DNA of 64,000 nucleotides from Hyphomicrobiales bacterium (GCA_900468065.1 UBTA01000061.1:17232-81231); one strand, 5' to 3'; counted from the stretch's first letter, positions 27,639 through 37,783 are shown. Translations and numbers: made by a program. The notes: generated by a model not told the origin, from the sequence alone.

Positions 27639-28609
27639 AACAGGTACACGGAAAAAAGTTGCTGGCCTCTCTGGGGGACGGTGTCAAGGAATTGCGCGGG
27701 CGTCTGACACCGGATGCGCCGATGGATCGCGTCACCTGGTTTCGCGCCGGTGGGCTTGCCGAGCTGATGTTCCAGCCGCATGACGCAGATGATCTCGTCA
27801 CGTTCCTGAAGATGCTTCCTGCCCAAGTGCCCGTGATGGTTGCGGGCGTCGGCTCCAACCTTCTGGTGCGCGACGGCGGTATTCCGGGCGTCGTCATCCG
27901 GCTGTCGGCTAAGGGCTTTGGCGATGTCGAGCTCGTCTCCGAGACGCGGGTCAAAGCCGGAGCGATCTGCCCGGACAAGAATCTGGCGGCAATGACGCTG
28001 GATCACGGCATCGGCGGTTTCGCATTCTATTACGGCATTCCCGGCTCGATCGGCGGCGCGCTCCGCATGAACGCCGGCGCCAACGGCGGCGAGACGCGTG
28101 AGCGGGTCGTCGAGGTCCATGCGGTCGACCGCAAGGGCAACGCGCATGTGCTGTCGAATGCAGACATGGGGTACAGCTACCGTCATTCCTCGGCGCCGAA
28201 GGACCTGATCTTCACGCATGCCGTTTTCGAAGGATATCTCGAAGACAAGGCGAAAATCCGTGCCGACATGGATGCGGTGCGCCAGCATCGCGAGACCGTC
28301 CAGCCGATCCGCGAAAAGACCGGTGGTTCGACCTTCAAGAATCCGGAAGGTCATTCCGCCTGGAAGCTGATCGACGAAGCTGGTTGCCGTGGCATGATGA
28401 TCGGCGGCGCCCAGATGTCGCCGATGCACTGCAACTTCATGATCAATACCGGGCAGGCGAGCGGTTACGAGCTCGAATATCTCGGCGAGACCGTGCGCCA
28501 GCGCGTGTTTGAAACCTCGGGCATCTCGCTCGAATGGGAAATCAAGCGCATCGGCACATTCATGCCGGGCTACGAGGTCAAGGAATTTTTGGGCGAACTG
28601 ACGGCCTGA
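27635..28609 (+). CDS. murB: UDP-N-acetylenolpyruvylglucosamine reductase
   Basis: FAD enzyme of 324 residues that reduces UDP-GlcNAc-enolpyruvate to UDP-MurNAc with NADPH. Visible are the FAD site ([19 protein letters not shown]), [22 protein letters not shown], and the catalytic region [10 protein letters not shown] with Ser and the later Glu. The start at 27635 overlaps the murC stop; a longer in-frame start would lengthen the overlap without a site. A strong terminator 20 bases after the stop marks the end of the first dcw transcription unit. Confidence 0.95.
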   Translation: MKQVHGKKLLASLGDGVKELRGRLTPDAPMDRVTWFRAGGLAELMFQPHDADDLVTFLKMLPAQVPVMVAGVGSNLLVRDGGIPGVVIRLSAKGFGDVELVSETRVKAGAICPDKNLAAMTLDHGIGGFAFYYGIPGSIGGALRMNAGANGGETRERVVEVHAVDRKGNAHVLSNADMGYSYRHSSAPKDLIFTHAVFEGYLEDKAKIRADMDAVRQHRETVQPIREKTGGSTFKNPEGHSAWKLIDEAGCRGMMIGGAQMSPMHCNFMINTGQASGYELEYLGETVRQRVFETSGISLEWEIKRIGTFMPGYEVKEFLGELTA

Positions 28610-28629
28610 ACTGCCAATCCTTTGAAATG

Positions 28630-28665
28630 AAAAAGCCGCCGCGGAGTGATCCGCGGCGGCTTTTT
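28630..28665. terminator. Strong intrinsic terminator after murB
   Basis: A 16-bp perfect stem (GCCGCCGCGGA core flanked by A5 and T5) with a 4-base loop. The A/T flanks make it work on both strands, closing the mraZ-murB operon and also the convergent MFS gene, whose stop lies at 28689. Confidence 0.93.
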
Positions 28666-28688
28666 GGTGTTTGACGTTTTGCCGAATC

Positions 28689-29999
28689 TCAGACTTCGTC
28701 CTTGCCCGAAAGCAGGATGCAGATCAGCGTGATCACGGCTGCTGCGCCGAGATAGTAGCCGACATAGGCCATGCCATAGTTCACCTGCAGCCAGGTTGCG
28801 GCGTAGGGAGCAAGCGAAGCTCCGAAAATGCCGGCAAGGTTGAAGGTAATCGACGAGCCGGTGTAGCGCACATTGGTCGGGAAGGGGGCGGCAAGCGCCG
28901 TACCGATCAGGCCATAGGTCATGCCCATCAGGGCCATTGCAATCATCGCAAAGACGAAGATGGCGCCTTCGCCCGATGTCATCAGGCCGTTCAGGAAGAA
29001 CGAGAAGATGCCGATCAGGACCGTCGTTGCGATCAGGACCTCGCGGCGGCCGAAGCGTTCGGCCAGCTTGCCGGCGATCGGGATGAAGATACCGAACATG
29101 ACCGAACCGACGATCTGGATTTCCAGCGCGTCGAGGAATGGGATCTTCAGGACCTTGACGTTGTAGGACAGAAGATAGGCCGAGCCGATGTAGAACAAGA
29201 CGAAGGTCGCCAGCGCTACGAAGGTACCGAGGAACAGGCTGCGCTTGTGGTTGCGGAACAGCTCCATCACAGGCACTTCGACGCGCTCATGCTTGTCGAT
29301 GGCCTTCTGGAACGCCGGCGTTTCGCTGATCGACAGGCGTACCCAGAGACCGACGGCGATCAGGATGATCGAGGCGATAAACGGCACGCGCCAGCCCCAG
29401 CTGAGCAATTGCTCCTGGGTCATCAGGTGCAGCAGCAGCCAGAAGGCGCCGGACGACAGGAAGAGGCCGACGGGGGCGCCGAGCTGTGGGAACATGCCGT
29501 ACCAGCTGCGCTTGCCTTCCGGCGCGTTCTCCGTGGCCAAAAGGACGGCTCCGCCCCATTCGCCGCCGAGACCAAAACCCTGGCCGAACCGGCACAATGC
29601 CAGCAGAAGCGGTGCGATCACGCCGATCTGCTCATAGGTGGGCAACAGGCCGATGATGACCGTCGAGACACCCATGGTCAGAAGAGCCGCCACCAATGTG
29701 GTCTTGCGGCCGATCCGGTCGCCGAAATGGCCGAACACGACGGCGCCGAGCGGGCGTGCAAAAAAGGCGATCGAGAAGGTGGCGAATGAAGCCAGAAGTG
29801 CGGTGGTCGGATCGGTGTTCGGGAAGAACAGCGCCGGGAACACCAGCACTGCGGCGGTGGCGTAAACGTAGAAGTCGAAGAACTCGATGGTCGTGCCGAC
29901 CAGGCTTGCGAGGAGAACGCGGGCCGGCGAATTGAGCGGGCCCTTGTTCAACGGCTCTGCCGTCGGCGACGACGTGGATACTGTGTCGCTCATTGTCAT
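28689..29999 (-). CDS. MFS transporter, metabolite:H+ symporter (MHS) family
   Basis: Polytopic protein of 436 residues with about 12 helices. The MHS signature is clear: SLVGTTIEFFDFYVYATAA near residue 35, ARPLGAVVFGHFGDRIGRKTTL between helices 2 and 3, and GLGGEWGGAVLLATENAPEGKR after helix 4. Such carriers import organic acids, betaines or shikimate; this substrate is unknown. It lies on the minus strand between murB and aqpZ, inside the dcw cluster, with no functional tie to cell-wall synthesis. Confidence 0.9.
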   Translation of the reverse strand: MTMSDTVSTSSPTAEPLNKGPLNSPARVLLASLVGTTIEFFDFYVYATAAVLVFPALFFPNTDPTTALLASFATFSIAFFARPLGAVVFGHFGDRIGRKTTLVAALLTMGVSTVIIGLLPTYEQIGVIAPLLLALCRFGQGFGLGGEWGGAVLLATENAPEGKRSWYGMFPQLGAPVGLFLSSGAFWLLLHLMTQEQLLSWGWRVPFIASIILIAVGLWVRLSISETPAFQKAIDKHERVEVPVMELFRNHKRSLFLGTFVALATFVLFYIGSAYLLSYNVKVLKIPFLDALEIQIVGSVMFGIFIPIAGKLAERFGRREVLIATTVLIGIFSFFLNGLMTSGEGAIFVFAMIAMALMGMTYGLIGTALAAPFPTNVRYTGSSITFNLAGIFGASLAPYAATWLQVNYGMAYVGYYLGAAAVITLICILLSGKDEV

Positions 30000-30375
30000 G
30001 TGTCCGTATTGGGAATGTTATTGCCGTCTTGGGAGGCAGCCGCCCGGCTTTAACGTAGACGAACCGGCAATAAAACCCTTCAAGCGCAACTATCGGCAAG
30101 ATTTTCCCGTCTTCCTGTTGCAAAAGTGTCGCTGAAACCCCCGTTGGATTGCAATGATTTTCATCACGGTGACCAAAAATGCGTCCGGGGGCGGTTCTCC
30201 TTGCGCGCAATCCTTGACCAGAATCGAATTGTGGCAAATCTTGGGTTGTGCGCTCGGCGACCGGGTGCGGCAAACAGGCTGGGATGCGTATGCGTCTCCT
30301 TCAGGGGGTCTGACGGAGGCGCTGACTATGCGCATCAGGCACTTTTGGAGCATTGCTCCGTGTGAAGGGGAAACT
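30000..30375. other. Divergent intergenic region between the MFS gene and aqpZ
   Basis: About 375 bases without a gene. A CTTGAC hexamer at 30213-30218 could be a -35 element for aqpZ but has no good -10. Frames that extend aqpZ upstream through this region lack a ribosome site. Confidence 0.45.
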
Positions 30376-31062
30376 ATGTTCAAGAAGCTTTCTGCTGAAT
30401 TTTTAGGAACATTCTGGCTTGTGTTTGGCGGCTGCGGCAGCGCAGTGCTGGCGGCGGCCTTTCCGGAAGTCGGCATCGGCCTGCTCGGTGTCTCGTTTGC
30501 CTTTGGCCTGACCGTATTGACCATGGCCTATGCGGTCGGCGGCATTTCGGGCGGCCATTTCAATCCGGCGGTGTCCGTCGGATTGACGGTTGCCGGCAAG
30601 TTTCCGGCCTCGTCGCTTCCGGGCTATATTATTGCCCAGGTGGCGGGCGGCATCGTCGCGGCCGCGGCCCTTTATCTGGTTGCGAGCGGCAAGGCTGACT
30701 TCCAGCTCGGCGGTTTTGCCGCCAACGGTTACGGCGAACATTCGCCGGGCGGTTACTCGCTGACCTCGGCTTTGGTCATCGAGGTGCTTTTGACCGGCTT
30801 CTTCATCTTCATCATTCTGGGTGCCACCCACGGCCGCGTGCCGGTCGGTTTTGCGCCGATTGCCATCGGTCTGACCCTGACGCTCATTCACCTGATCTCG
30901 ATCCCGGTCACCAATACATCGGTCAATCCGGCCCGTTCCACCGGCCAGGCCCTGTTCGTCGGCGGTTGGGCGTTGCAGCAGTTGTGGCTGTTCTGGCTTG
31001 CCCCGATCGTCGGTGCCGCGATCGGCGCCATTATCTGGAAAGTTGTCGGCGAAGACGACTGA
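30376..31062 (+). CDS. aqpZ: Aquaporin Z
   Basis: Major intrinsic protein of 228 residues with six helices, a tetrameric water channel of the inner membrane. Both pore motifs are intact: HFNPAVSVG (first NPA) and [10 protein letters not shown] (second NPA, followed by the selectivity Arg). The His of the narrow filter is expected in the GAATH-like segment [11 protein letters not shown]. The start at 30376 gives [13 protein letters not shown], the standard AqpZ N-terminus, after a GGGGAAA site. It is a single-gene unit closed by a terminator and lies between murB and ddl. Confidence 0.95.
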   Translation: MFKKLSAEFLGTFWLVFGGCGSAVLAAAFPEVGIGLLGVSFAFGLTVLTMAYAVGGISGGHFNPAVSVGLTVAGKFPASSLPGYIIAQVAGGIVAAAALYLVASGKADFQLGGFAANGYGEHSPGGYSLTSALVIEVLLTGFFIFIILGATHGRVPVGFAPIAIGLTLTLIHLISIPVTNTSVNPARSTGQALFVGGWALQQLWLFWLAPIVGAAIGAIIWKVVGEDD

Positions 31063-31091
31063 GACGCTGCCATCTTCTATGCTTCGCTGAC

Positions 31092-31130
31092 GAAAGGCCC
31101 CGCGCAAACTGCTGCGGGGCCTTTCCATTT
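31092..31130 (+). terminator. Intrinsic terminator after aqpZ
   Basis: A 12-bp stem (GAAAGGCCCCGC with its complement, 31092-31103 and 31114-31125) and a 10-base loop are followed by CATTTTAT. It isolates aqpZ from the ddl-ftsQAZ unit. Confidence 0.85.
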
Positions 31131-31178
31131 TATCAGCCCTGTCGCCGGCCTTTTCTCTTGCGCTGTAATTAACACTCT

Positions 31179-31317
31179 GATTCTAAGCGATGAATCGAAG
31201 TGCCGGGATGAGTCGGCGCGAAATATTTTACCCATGTCTTGGATAGGGTTAACCAAAGTAAACGGTTCATTAACTATAATGCCGCTCTAGTGGAGCAGTG
31301 CCTGAAGGACGCGACTC
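31179..31317 (+). promoter_or_regulatory. Cell-cycle-type promoter region of ddl-ftsQ-ftsA-ftsZ
   Basis: Four GANTC sites (CcrM methylation targets) lie in 139 bases: GATTC 31179, GAATC 31192, GAGTC 31210 and GACTC 31313. TTAACCAA at 31249-31256 matches the rhizobial CtrA-type half-site in 7 of 8 positions and overlaps the -35 zone of a near-consensus -10 (CTATAAT, 31274-31280). This is the arrangement of CtrA-controlled, methylation-sensitive promoters. The 5' leader would be about 95 bases. Confidence 0.5.
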
Positions 31318-31381
31318 ATGTGCGTGAACAAGCTAGGCGCAAGCGGCGATTTGTAAGGCTGGCGTAATGTCGGGGGTTTTT

Positions 31382-32308
31382 ATGAGTGGAAAGCACGTAG
31401 CTGTCCTGATGGGCGGATTTTCTTCGGAGCGGCCGGTGAGCCTGTCTTCCGGGGCTGCGTGCGCCGATGCGCTGGAGGCCGAGGGCTACCGCGTTACCCG
31501 AATCGACGTCGACCGCAATGTTGCATCCGTGCTTGCGGATCTTCATCCCGATGTTGCCTTCAATGCCCTGCATGGCCCTTTCGGCGAGGACGGCACAATC
31601 CAGGGCATCCTCGAATATCTGCAGATTCCCTACACGCATTCCGGCGTTCTTGCCTCAGCGCTGGCCATGGACAAGGCGCAGGCAAAGCTCGTCGCCAGTG
31701 CTGCCGGCATCCCGGTTGCTGAAGCGCGCGTCATGGATCGCCATGATTTTGGCTCCGATCATCCGATGAAGCCACCTTATGTGGTCAAGCCGGTTCGTGA
31801 AGGCTCAAGCTTTGGTGTGGTGATGGTCAAGGAAGATCAGTCGCATCCGCCGCAGATCGTCACCTCGAGCGAGTGGCGCTACGGCGACCGCGTGATGGTC
31901 GAGCGTTATGTGTACGGCCGCGAGTTCACCTGCGGCGTCATGGGCGATACGGCTCTTGGTGTCACCGAAGTGATACCGCAGGGGCACGCCTTCTACGATT
32001 ACGATTCAAAGTATGTGAAAGGCGGCTCAAAACACGTCATCCCAGCGGATATTTTACCGAATATTTACCAAAAAATACAAACACTCTCACTCATGGCGCA
32101 TCAGGCGATTGGATGCCGCGGCGTAAGTCGCTCCGACTTCCGCTTCGACGACCGTTTCTCTGCAGAAGGAGAGCTCATCTGGCTGGAGGTCAATACCCAG
32201 CCCGGAATGACGCCCACCTCTCTGGTGCCGGAAATGGCTGTTCATGCTGGCCATACGTTTGGTGAATTCCTCAAGTGGATCGTGGAGGACGCGTCGTGTT
32301 TGCGTTGA
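31382..32308 (+). CDS. ddl: D-alanine--D-alanine ligase
   Basis: ATP-grasp enzyme of 308 residues that makes the D-Ala-D-Ala dipeptide used by MurF. Motifs: [17 protein letters not shown] at the N-terminus, [30 protein letters not shown] (ATP site) and [19 protein letters not shown] (metal and substrate site). The start at 31382 has GGGGG upstream; an in-frame ATG at 31367 is possible. Its 3' end overlaps ftsQ by 13 bases, so the two are translationally linked. Confidence 0.94.
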   Translation: MSGKHVAVLMGGFSSERPVSLSSGAACADALEAEGYRVTRIDVDRNVASVLADLHPDVAFNALHGPFGEDGTIQGILEYLQIPYTHSGVLASALAMDKAQAKLVASAAGIPVAEARVMDRHDFGSDHPMKPPYVVKPVREGSSFGVVMVKEDQSHPPQIVTSSEWRYGDRVMVERYVYGREFTCGVMGDTALGVTEVIPQGHAFYDYDSKYVKGGSKHVIPADILPNIYQKIQTLSLMAHQAIGCRGVSRSDFRFDDRFSAEGELIWLEVNTQPGMTPTSLVPEMAVHAGHTFGEFLKWIVEDASCLR

Positions 32309-33228
32309 AGGGCAGGAAAGCAGGTCGGGGACGGGCTCCGCTGGAGGCAGCTGATCTTGATGGTCAGCGCGTTCTGCCGCGGCCACTTCGTCGCGTCGTG
32401 CGCTTCCTTGTCAGTCTCGGAACGGGCCGCATCCACTTTGTGCCCTATACCGGCACTGTATCCGCCTTCGCGTTTTTCGCTGCGACCGGTTTCTACGGCA
32501 TGTCGCTCGGCGGCCATAGCCAGGATTTCGCCCAGACGACCACAACGGCCGTCGGTTTCGCGATCGAGGACGTCAAGGTGTCCGGCAATGACCAGACCTC
32601 GGAAATCGACATCCTGCAGCAGCTGGGTCTTGATGGTGCAACCTCGCTGGTTGCACTCGATATCGGTGTGGCGCGCAAGCTGATCAGCGAAATGCCCTGG
32701 GTCGAGGACGTTGCCGTGCGCAAGGTCTATCCGGGCACGATCGAGGTCAATCTCAAGGAACGCAAGGCGTTCGGCATCTGGCAGCACGGTTCCGATCTTT
32801 CGCTGATCGAGGCAAGCGGCAGCGTGATTGCACCGCTGCGTGACAACAAGTTTTCCGAGCTGCCGCTGTTTGTCGGCCGCGATGCCGAGACCACCGCAGC
32901 CGCATTCTACGCCCGCTTCGAACAGTGGCCTGAAATCAGCAAACGCGTCAAAGCCTATGTCCGCGTTGCAGGCCGCCGCTGGGACCTGATCCTCGATAAC
33001 GGTATCAACATCAAGTTGCCCGAGCACGATCTGGACCGCGCCATGCAGGTGCTGTCGACGATGGAAGAAGGCCAGCAGTTGCTCGAACGCGATATCGCAG
33101 CGGTCGATCTGAGGTTGGAGGACCGCACCACGATCCAGTTGACCCCCGAAGCCGCTGCCCGCCGCCAGACTGTTCTGGAAGCCCGCACGAAGATGTTGAA
33201 GAAGCAGGAAAAGGAAGGCCGTACATGA
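32296..33228 (+). CDS. ftsQ: Cell division protein FtsQ
   Basis: Bitopic divisome protein of 310 residues: a basic cytoplasmic tail, one membrane helix (about residues 50-70), a POTRA domain (about 85-155, [22 protein letters not shown]) and the FtsQ beta domain. It links cytoplasmic ring components to FtsL and FtsB in the periplasm. A GTG start at 32296 is chosen because GGAGG lies 6 bases upstream and the N-terminus (MFALKGRKA) then fits rhizobial FtsQ. It overlaps ddl by 13 bases and ftsA by 4. Confidence 0.93.
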   Translation: MFALKGRKAGRGRAPLEAADLDGQRVLPRPLRRVVRFLVSLGTGRIHFVPYTGTVSAFAFFAATGFYGMSLGGHSQDFAQTTTTAVGFAIEDVKVSGNDQTSEIDILQQLGLDGATSLVALDIGVARKLISEMPWVEDVAVRKVYPGTIEVNLKERKAFGIWQHGSDLSLIEASGSVIAPLRDNKFSELPLFVGRDAETTAAAFYARFEQWPEISKRVKAYVRVAGRRWDLILDNGINIKLPEHDLDRAMQVLSTMEEGQQLLERDIAAVDLRLEDRTTIQLTPEAAARRQTVLEARTKMLKKQEKEGRT

Positions 33229-34556
33229 GCATCTTCGGCTCCTCGAATTTTGGGCTGCCGCGTCTGAAGCCGCTTTCTTCCAAGCGGTCGCATGTCGTTT
33301 CCGTGCTCGATATCGGTTCTACCAAGGTCGTCTGCATGATCGGCCGTCTGACGCCGAAGGCCGAAAGCGCCATCCTGCCCGGCCGTACCCATTCGATCGA
33401 GATCATCGGTATCGGCCATCACAAGTCGCGCGGCATGAAGAACGGTGTGATCGCCGATCTCGACGCCGCCGAAAGCGTCGTCCGTCTGGCGGTCGATGCC
33501 GCCGAGCGTATGGCCGGACTGACCATCGATAGTCTGATCGTCAACATTTCCGCCGGCCGCCTGCAGAGCGATATTTACACCGCTTCCATCGATCTCGGTG
33601 GCCAGGAAGTCGATGCTGCCGACCTGAAGAAGGTTCTGGCCGCTGCCGGCCAGCAGTCGCTGCGTCAGGACCGCGTCATCCTGCATTCGCTGCCAACCGG
33701 CTTTTCGCTCGACGGCGAGCGCGGCATCCGCGATCCGCTGGCGATGTTCGGCGATTCGCTCGGTGTCGATATGCACGTACTGACGGCGGAACGCGCCGCG
33801 CTGAAAAACCTCGAACTCTGTATCAACCGCGCCCACCTGTCGGTCGAGGGCATCGTTGCGACACCATACGCAAGCGGCCTTGCGGCATTGGTCGATGACG
33901 AAGTCGAACTTGGCTGTGCTGCCATCGACATGGGCGGCGGCACCACGACGATCTCGGTTTTTGCCGAGGGCAAGCTGGTTCATGCCGATGCGATCAGCCT
34001 TGGCGGTCACCACGTCACGACAGACCTTGCCCGTGGCCTGTCCACCCGCATCGAGGACGCCGAGCGTCTGAAAGTGGTTCACGGTTCGGCACTGCCCAAT
34101 AGCGGCGACGAGCGCGACATCGTGTCCGTTCCGCCGATCGGCGAAGACGACCGCGATCAGCCGACCCATGTGCCGCGTGCACTTGTCTCGCGCATCGTGC
34201 GGGCTCGCATCGAGGAAACACTGGAACTCATCCGCGACCGCATTCAGCGGTCCGGCTTCTCGCCGATCGTCGGCAAGCGCGTCGTTCTGACGGGTGGTGC
34301 TGCACAGTTGACGGGGCTGCCGGAATCAGCGCGCCGGATTCTCGCCCGCAATGTCCGTATCGGCCGTCCGCTCGGTGTCTCCGGACTGCCGGCAGCGGCC
34401 AAGGGCCCGGCCTTTTCGACGGCCGTCGGTCTGATGATCTATCCGCAGGTCGCGGACATGGAAACACATGCGGCGCAGGGCGGTCTGCTCTCGTCGCTTG
34501 CAGGAAACAACAGCCGTATCGCCCGCATGGGTCAATGGCTGAAGGAAAGCTTTTGA
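33225..34556 (+). CDS. ftsA: Cell division protein FtsA
   Basis: Actin-like ATPase of 443 residues that tethers the FtsZ ring to the inner membrane. Nucleotide-site motifs are VLDIGSTKVVCMIG (phosphate 1), AAIDMGGGTTTISVF (phosphate 2) and VVLTGGAAQLTGLPE (adenosine). The last residues, IARMGQWLKESF, form an amphipathic helix typical of the FtsA membrane-targeting sequence. It overlaps the ftsQ stop by four bases. The 93-base gap to ftsZ contains an imperfect GGCCG hairpin and a good AAGGA site, so ftsZ may be partly uncoupled. Confidence 0.95.
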   Translation: MSIFGSSNFGLPRLKPLSSKRSHVVSVLDIGSTKVVCMIGRLTPKAESAILPGRTHSIEIIGIGHHKSRGMKNGVIADLDAAESVVRLAVDAAERMAGLTIDSLIVNISAGRLQSDIYTASIDLGGQEVDAADLKKVLAAAGQQSLRQDRVILHSLPTGFSLDGERGIRDPLAMFGDSLGVDMHVLTAERAALKNLELCINRAHLSVEGIVATPYASGLAALVDDEVELGCAAIDMGGGTTTISVFAEGKLVHADAISLGGHHVTTDLARGLSTRIEDAERLKVVHGSALPNSGDERDIVSVPPIGEDDRDQPTHVPRALVSRIVRARIEETLELIRDRIQRSGFSPIVGKRVVLTGGAAQLTGLPESARRILARNVRIGRPLGVSGLPAAAKGPAFSTAVGLMIYPQVADMETHAAQGGLLSSLAGNNSRIARMGQWLKESF

Positions 34557-34649
34557 GCCCTTCAGCTTCACGCTGACGGGATGCAATACGGGATTTAGTG
34601 ATTTGGCCGGCTCGGCAAGGCGGCCAGAAACCAGGAAGGAACGGGTACA

Positions 34650-36428
34650 ATGACGATCAACTTGCAAAAGCCGGATATCACCGAGCTGAAGCCCCGCATC
34701 ACCGTCTTCGGTGTCGGCGGCGGCGGCGGCAATGCTGTCAACAACATGATCACCGCAGGCCTCGAAGGCGTCGATTTCGTCGTCGCCAATACCGATGCCC
34801 AGGCGCTGACCATGACCAAGGCTACGCGCATCATCCAGATGGGTGTTGCCGTGACCGAAGGTCTGGGCGCCGGTTCACAGCCGGAAGTCGGCCGCGCGGC
34901 GGCTGAAGAGTGCATCGATGAGATCATCGATCACTTGAATGGCACGCATATGTGCTTCGTCACCGCCGGCATGGGTGGCGGTACCGGTACCGGTGCTGCT
35001 CCGGTCGTTGCCCAGGCTGCCCGCAACAAGGGCATCCTGACGGTCGGCGTCGTCACAAAGCCCTTCCACTTTGAAGGCCAGCGCCGCATGCGCCTCGCCG
35101 ACATGGGCATCCAGGAACTGCAGAAGTCCGTCGATACCCTGATCGTCATTCCGAACCAGAACCTGTTCCGGATCGCCAATGACCGCACCACGTTCGCCGA
35201 CGCATTCGCAATGGCCGACCAGGTTCTCTATTCGGGTGTTGCCTGCATCACCGACCTGATGGTCAAGGAAGGCCTGATCAACCTCGACTTCGCGGACGTT
35301 CGCTCCGTGATGCGCGAGATGGGCCGCGCCATGATGGGCACCGGCGAAGCATCCGGCGAAGGCCGTGCAATGGCAGCAGCCGAAGCTGCGATCGCCAATC
35401 CGCTGCTCGACGAAACCTCGATGAAGGGCGCTCAAGGCCTGTTGATCTCGATCACCGGCGGCCGTGACCTGACCCTGTTCGAAGTCGACGAAGCTGCAAC
35501 CCGCATCCGCGAGGAAGTGGATCCGGACGCCAACATCATTCTCGGCGCAACATTCGACGAAGAACTCGAAGGCCTCATCCGCGTTTCGGTCGTGGCAACG
35601 GGTATCGATCGGACAGCCGCGGAGGTGGCTGGCCGTTCTGCTGACTTTCGTTCGGTAGCAGCTAAGCCGATCATTCGCCCGTCCATCGCCATCCCGGCCG
35701 CTCCGGTCCAGCAGACAGTTGCGGTTCAGCAGCAGCCGGCTCCGGTCGCCCAACAGCCTGCCGTTCAGCAGCAGGCCGCCCAGCCGGTCCAGCAGACCAG
35801 CGATTCGATCGCCGAAGCCATCCGTGCAGCCGAACTCGAACGCGAACTGTTCCTGTCCATGCCGCGCGGTGGTGCAGCCGCACCGGTTCAGCAGGCCCAG
35901 GACGATTTTCGTCCGCAGAGCAAGCTTTTCGCAGGCGCAGCCCCTGTAGAACAGCAGCCTGTCCTCCAGGCGGCTCCGGTTCAGCGGGCTATCGAGACGC
36001 CAGTCTACCAGCAGCCGGTTGCCCAGGCTCCGGTTCGCCAGGAGGCGATCGCTCCGGTGATCCGCCAGCAGGCCGAACAGGTCCGCATGCCGCGGGTTGA
36101 AGACTTCCCGCCGATGGTGAAAGCCGAAGCCGAGCACCGTGCACAGCCGGTTCAGCATGAAGAGCGCGGCCCGATGGGTCTGCTCAAGCGAATCACCAAT
36201 TCGCTCGCGCGCCGCGAAGAAGAAACGCATGATGTCGCGTCGGACATGACGGCCGGTGCACCGGCAGCCGCCTCGCAGCAGCGCCGTCCGCTGTCGCCCG
36301 AAGCCAGCGTTTATGCGCCGCGCCGGGCTGCTCCTCTCGATGACCGTGCCCGCGCTGCCTCGCAGCCGCGTGTACATGAAGACGATCAGCTCGAAATCCC
36401 GGCATTCCTGCGCCGCCAGTCGAACTGA
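34650..36428 (+). CDS. ftsZ: Tubulin-like cell division protein FtsZ with long linker
   Basis: GTPase of 592 residues that polymerises into the Z ring. The globular domain (about residues 10-330) has [13 protein letters not shown], the tubulin signature [13 protein letters not shown] and the catalytic T7 loop [11 protein letters not shown]. It is followed by a very long, Gln/Pro/Ala-rich disordered linker (about 335-575, full of QQP and PVQQ repeats). The C-terminal peptide [12 protein letters not shown] binds FtsA and other partners. The length is about 200 residues above E. coli FtsZ but normal for the long FtsZ of rhizobia. A terminator follows. Confidence 0.96.
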   Translation: MTINLQKPDITELKPRITVFGVGGGGGNAVNNMITAGLEGVDFVVANTDAQALTMTKATRIIQMGVAVTEGLGAGSQPEVGRAAAEECIDEIIDHLNGTHMCFVTAGMGGGTGTGAAPVVAQAARNKGILTVGVVTKPFHFEGQRRMRLADMGIQELQKSVDTLIVIPNQNLFRIANDRTTFADAFAMADQVLYSGVACITDLMVKEGLINLDFADVRSVMREMGRAMMGTGEASGEGRAMAAAEAAIANPLLDETSMKGAQGLLISITGGRDLTLFEVDEAATRIREEVDPDANIILGATFDEELEGLIRVSVVATGIDRTAAEVAGRSADFRSVAAKPIIRPSIAIPAAPVQQTVAVQQQPAPVAQQPAVQQQAAQPVQQTSDSIAEAIRAAELERELFLSMPRGGAAAPVQQAQDDFRPQSKLFAGAAPVEQQPVLQAAPVQRAIETPVYQQPVAQAPVRQEAIAPVIRQQAEQVRMPRVEDFPPMVKAEAEHRAQPVQHEERGPMGLLKRITNSLARREEETHDVASDMTAGAPAAASQQRRPLSPEASVYAPRRAAPLDDRARAASQPRVHEDDQLEIPAFLRRQSN

Positions 36429-36455
36429 TTTTTTTGCCCACCTTCCTCCTTGCCG

Positions 36456-36486
36456 AAATGCCCGGGTTTGCGCCCGGGCATTTTTT
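36456..36486 (+). terminator. Intrinsic terminator after ftsZ
   Basis: An 11-bp stem (AAATGCCCGGG and complement) with a 6-base loop and a T-run (TTTTTT) begins 28 bases after the ftsZ stop. It closes the ddl-ftsQAZ unit. Confidence 0.92.
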
Positions 36487-36767
36487 ATGAATTAGTGAAT
36501 TCTTCCAATATCTAAGCACCGGGTGTGCGTCGCGTAACAAAGCGAAAGAAACAGTGATTTGGAATGGCGGCCCACTGCAATTATCTTCACAATCAGGACT
36601 GATGGGGCAGCATTGCGATTCTAAACGCGAAAGCTTGCATATTGGACCGGATGGTGACGGCAAGCGTCGCTTTCCGACTGTGTGTCTTGCGGCTTTGGAA
36701 AACGCGCGGCTCTGGTCCCATCGAGACATTCGGCGGCAACGCCATATAGCATTTGAAGGCGATAAGC
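36487..36767 (+). other. Intergenic region upstream of lpxC
   Basis: About 280 bases between the ftsZ terminator and lpxC with no gene. It presumably holds the lpxC promoter and a leader. I see no repeat, hairpin or clear -35/-10 pair; the 5' part is AT-rich. Confidence 0.4.
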
Positions 36768-37706
36768 ATGGGACTGGGAATTGGACCGCTAGGGTTTCAG
36801 ACAACGATTGCACACTCTGTTACCCTGAGCGGCACCGGCGTACATTCTGGCGCTGAAGTAGCAATCACGTTTCATCCGGCGGAAGCAGACAGCGGCATCG
36901 TGTTCCAGCGTGTCGTCGGCGAACAGACGATCAGCGAATTCAAGGCGGTTTCCTCGCAAGTCGGCAACACTGATCTCTGCACCATCCTCGGTTTTTCGCC
37001 GGCCACCTCGATCGCCACGATCGAGCATGTGATGGCAGCGATCTATGCGCTCGGCCTCGACAATCTTCTGATCGAAGTGCAGGGCGCTGAAATGCCGATC
37101 ATGGATGGCAGCTCGGCTCCGTTCATCGACGCTATCGAGCAGACCGGCATCAAGGCGCTTTCGGTCAAGCGCCGGTACATCCGCATCCTGAAGCCTGTCC
37201 GTATCGAATCAGGCGCTTCCTGGTCGGAGTTCACGCCTTATGACGGCATGCGCTTCGAAGTGGAGATCGATTTCGATAGCCCGCTGATTGGCCGTCAGGC
37301 CTGGAAGGGTGACATCACGCCTTCGGTGTTCAAGACGGAATTGTCACGCGCCCGCACCTTCGGTTTCATGCGCGATGTCGAGCGCATGTGGGCTGCCGGT
37401 CGCGGCCTCGGTTCGTCGCTGGAAAATTCGGTCGTCATTGCCGATGACAACACCGTCATCAACATGGAAGGCCTGCGCTATAAGGACGAGTTCGTTCGTC
37501 ACAAGACGCTGGACGCCGTGGGCGACCTGGCTTTGGCCGGTGCACCGTTCATCGGCTGCTACCGTTCCTATCGCGGTGGCCACAAGATGAATGCCAACGC
37601 GCTGAAGGCACTGATGAGCGATCCGACGGCCTACGAAATCGTCGAGAATGCACCGCAGCGTCAACGCCAGGCGCCACGCGAAGTGATTGCGGTCAACGCA
37701 CCGTGA
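36768..37706 (+). CDS. lpxC: UDP-3-O-acyl-N-acetylglucosamine deacetylase
   Basis: Zinc enzyme of 312 residues that carries out the committed step of lipid A synthesis in the cytoplasm. Zinc and catalytic blocks are visible: ATIEHVMAAIYALG (His), MPIMDGSSAPFIDAI (catalytic Glu region is replaced in part by MDGSS), and FVRHKTLDAVGDL (His and Asp). The start at 36768 (MGLGIGPLGFQTTI) follows GAAGG; a TTG five codons earlier is possible. Its place after ftsZ is the widely conserved link between division and outer-membrane synthesis. Confidence 0.95.
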   Translation: MGLGIGPLGFQTTIAHSVTLSGTGVHSGAEVAITFHPAEADSGIVFQRVVGEQTISEFKAVSSQVGNTDLCTILGFSPATSIATIEHVMAAIYALGLDNLLIEVQGAEMPIMDGSSAPFIDAIEQTGIKALSVKRRYIRILKPVRIESGASWSEFTPYDGMRFEVEIDFDSPLIGRQAWKGDITPSVFKTELSRARTFGFMRDVERMWAAGRGLGSSLENSVVIADDNTVINMEGLRYKDEFVRHKTLDAVGDLALAGAPFIGCYRSYRGGHKMNANALKALMSDPTAYEIVENAPQRQRQAPREVIAVNAP

Positions 37707-37757
37707 TGCGCAGCCATTTGTTCCTGAAAGGGAATATCTGATCTGAAGTTTGCTGAG

Positions 37758-37783
37758 AGCCGGTCTTTTGACCGGCTTTTTCA
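37758..37783 (+). terminator. Intrinsic terminator after lpxC
   Basis: An 8-bp stem AGCCGGTC / GACCGGCT with a TTTT loop is followed by TTTTTC. It lies 51 bases after the lpxC stop. Confidence 0.9.

Noticed and set aside
34875..36377. Open frame of 500 codons antisense to ftsZ
   Set aside because: It is a shadow of the Gln/Pro-rich, GC-rich ftsZ coding strand, has low-complexity composition, no ribosome site and no family resemblance.
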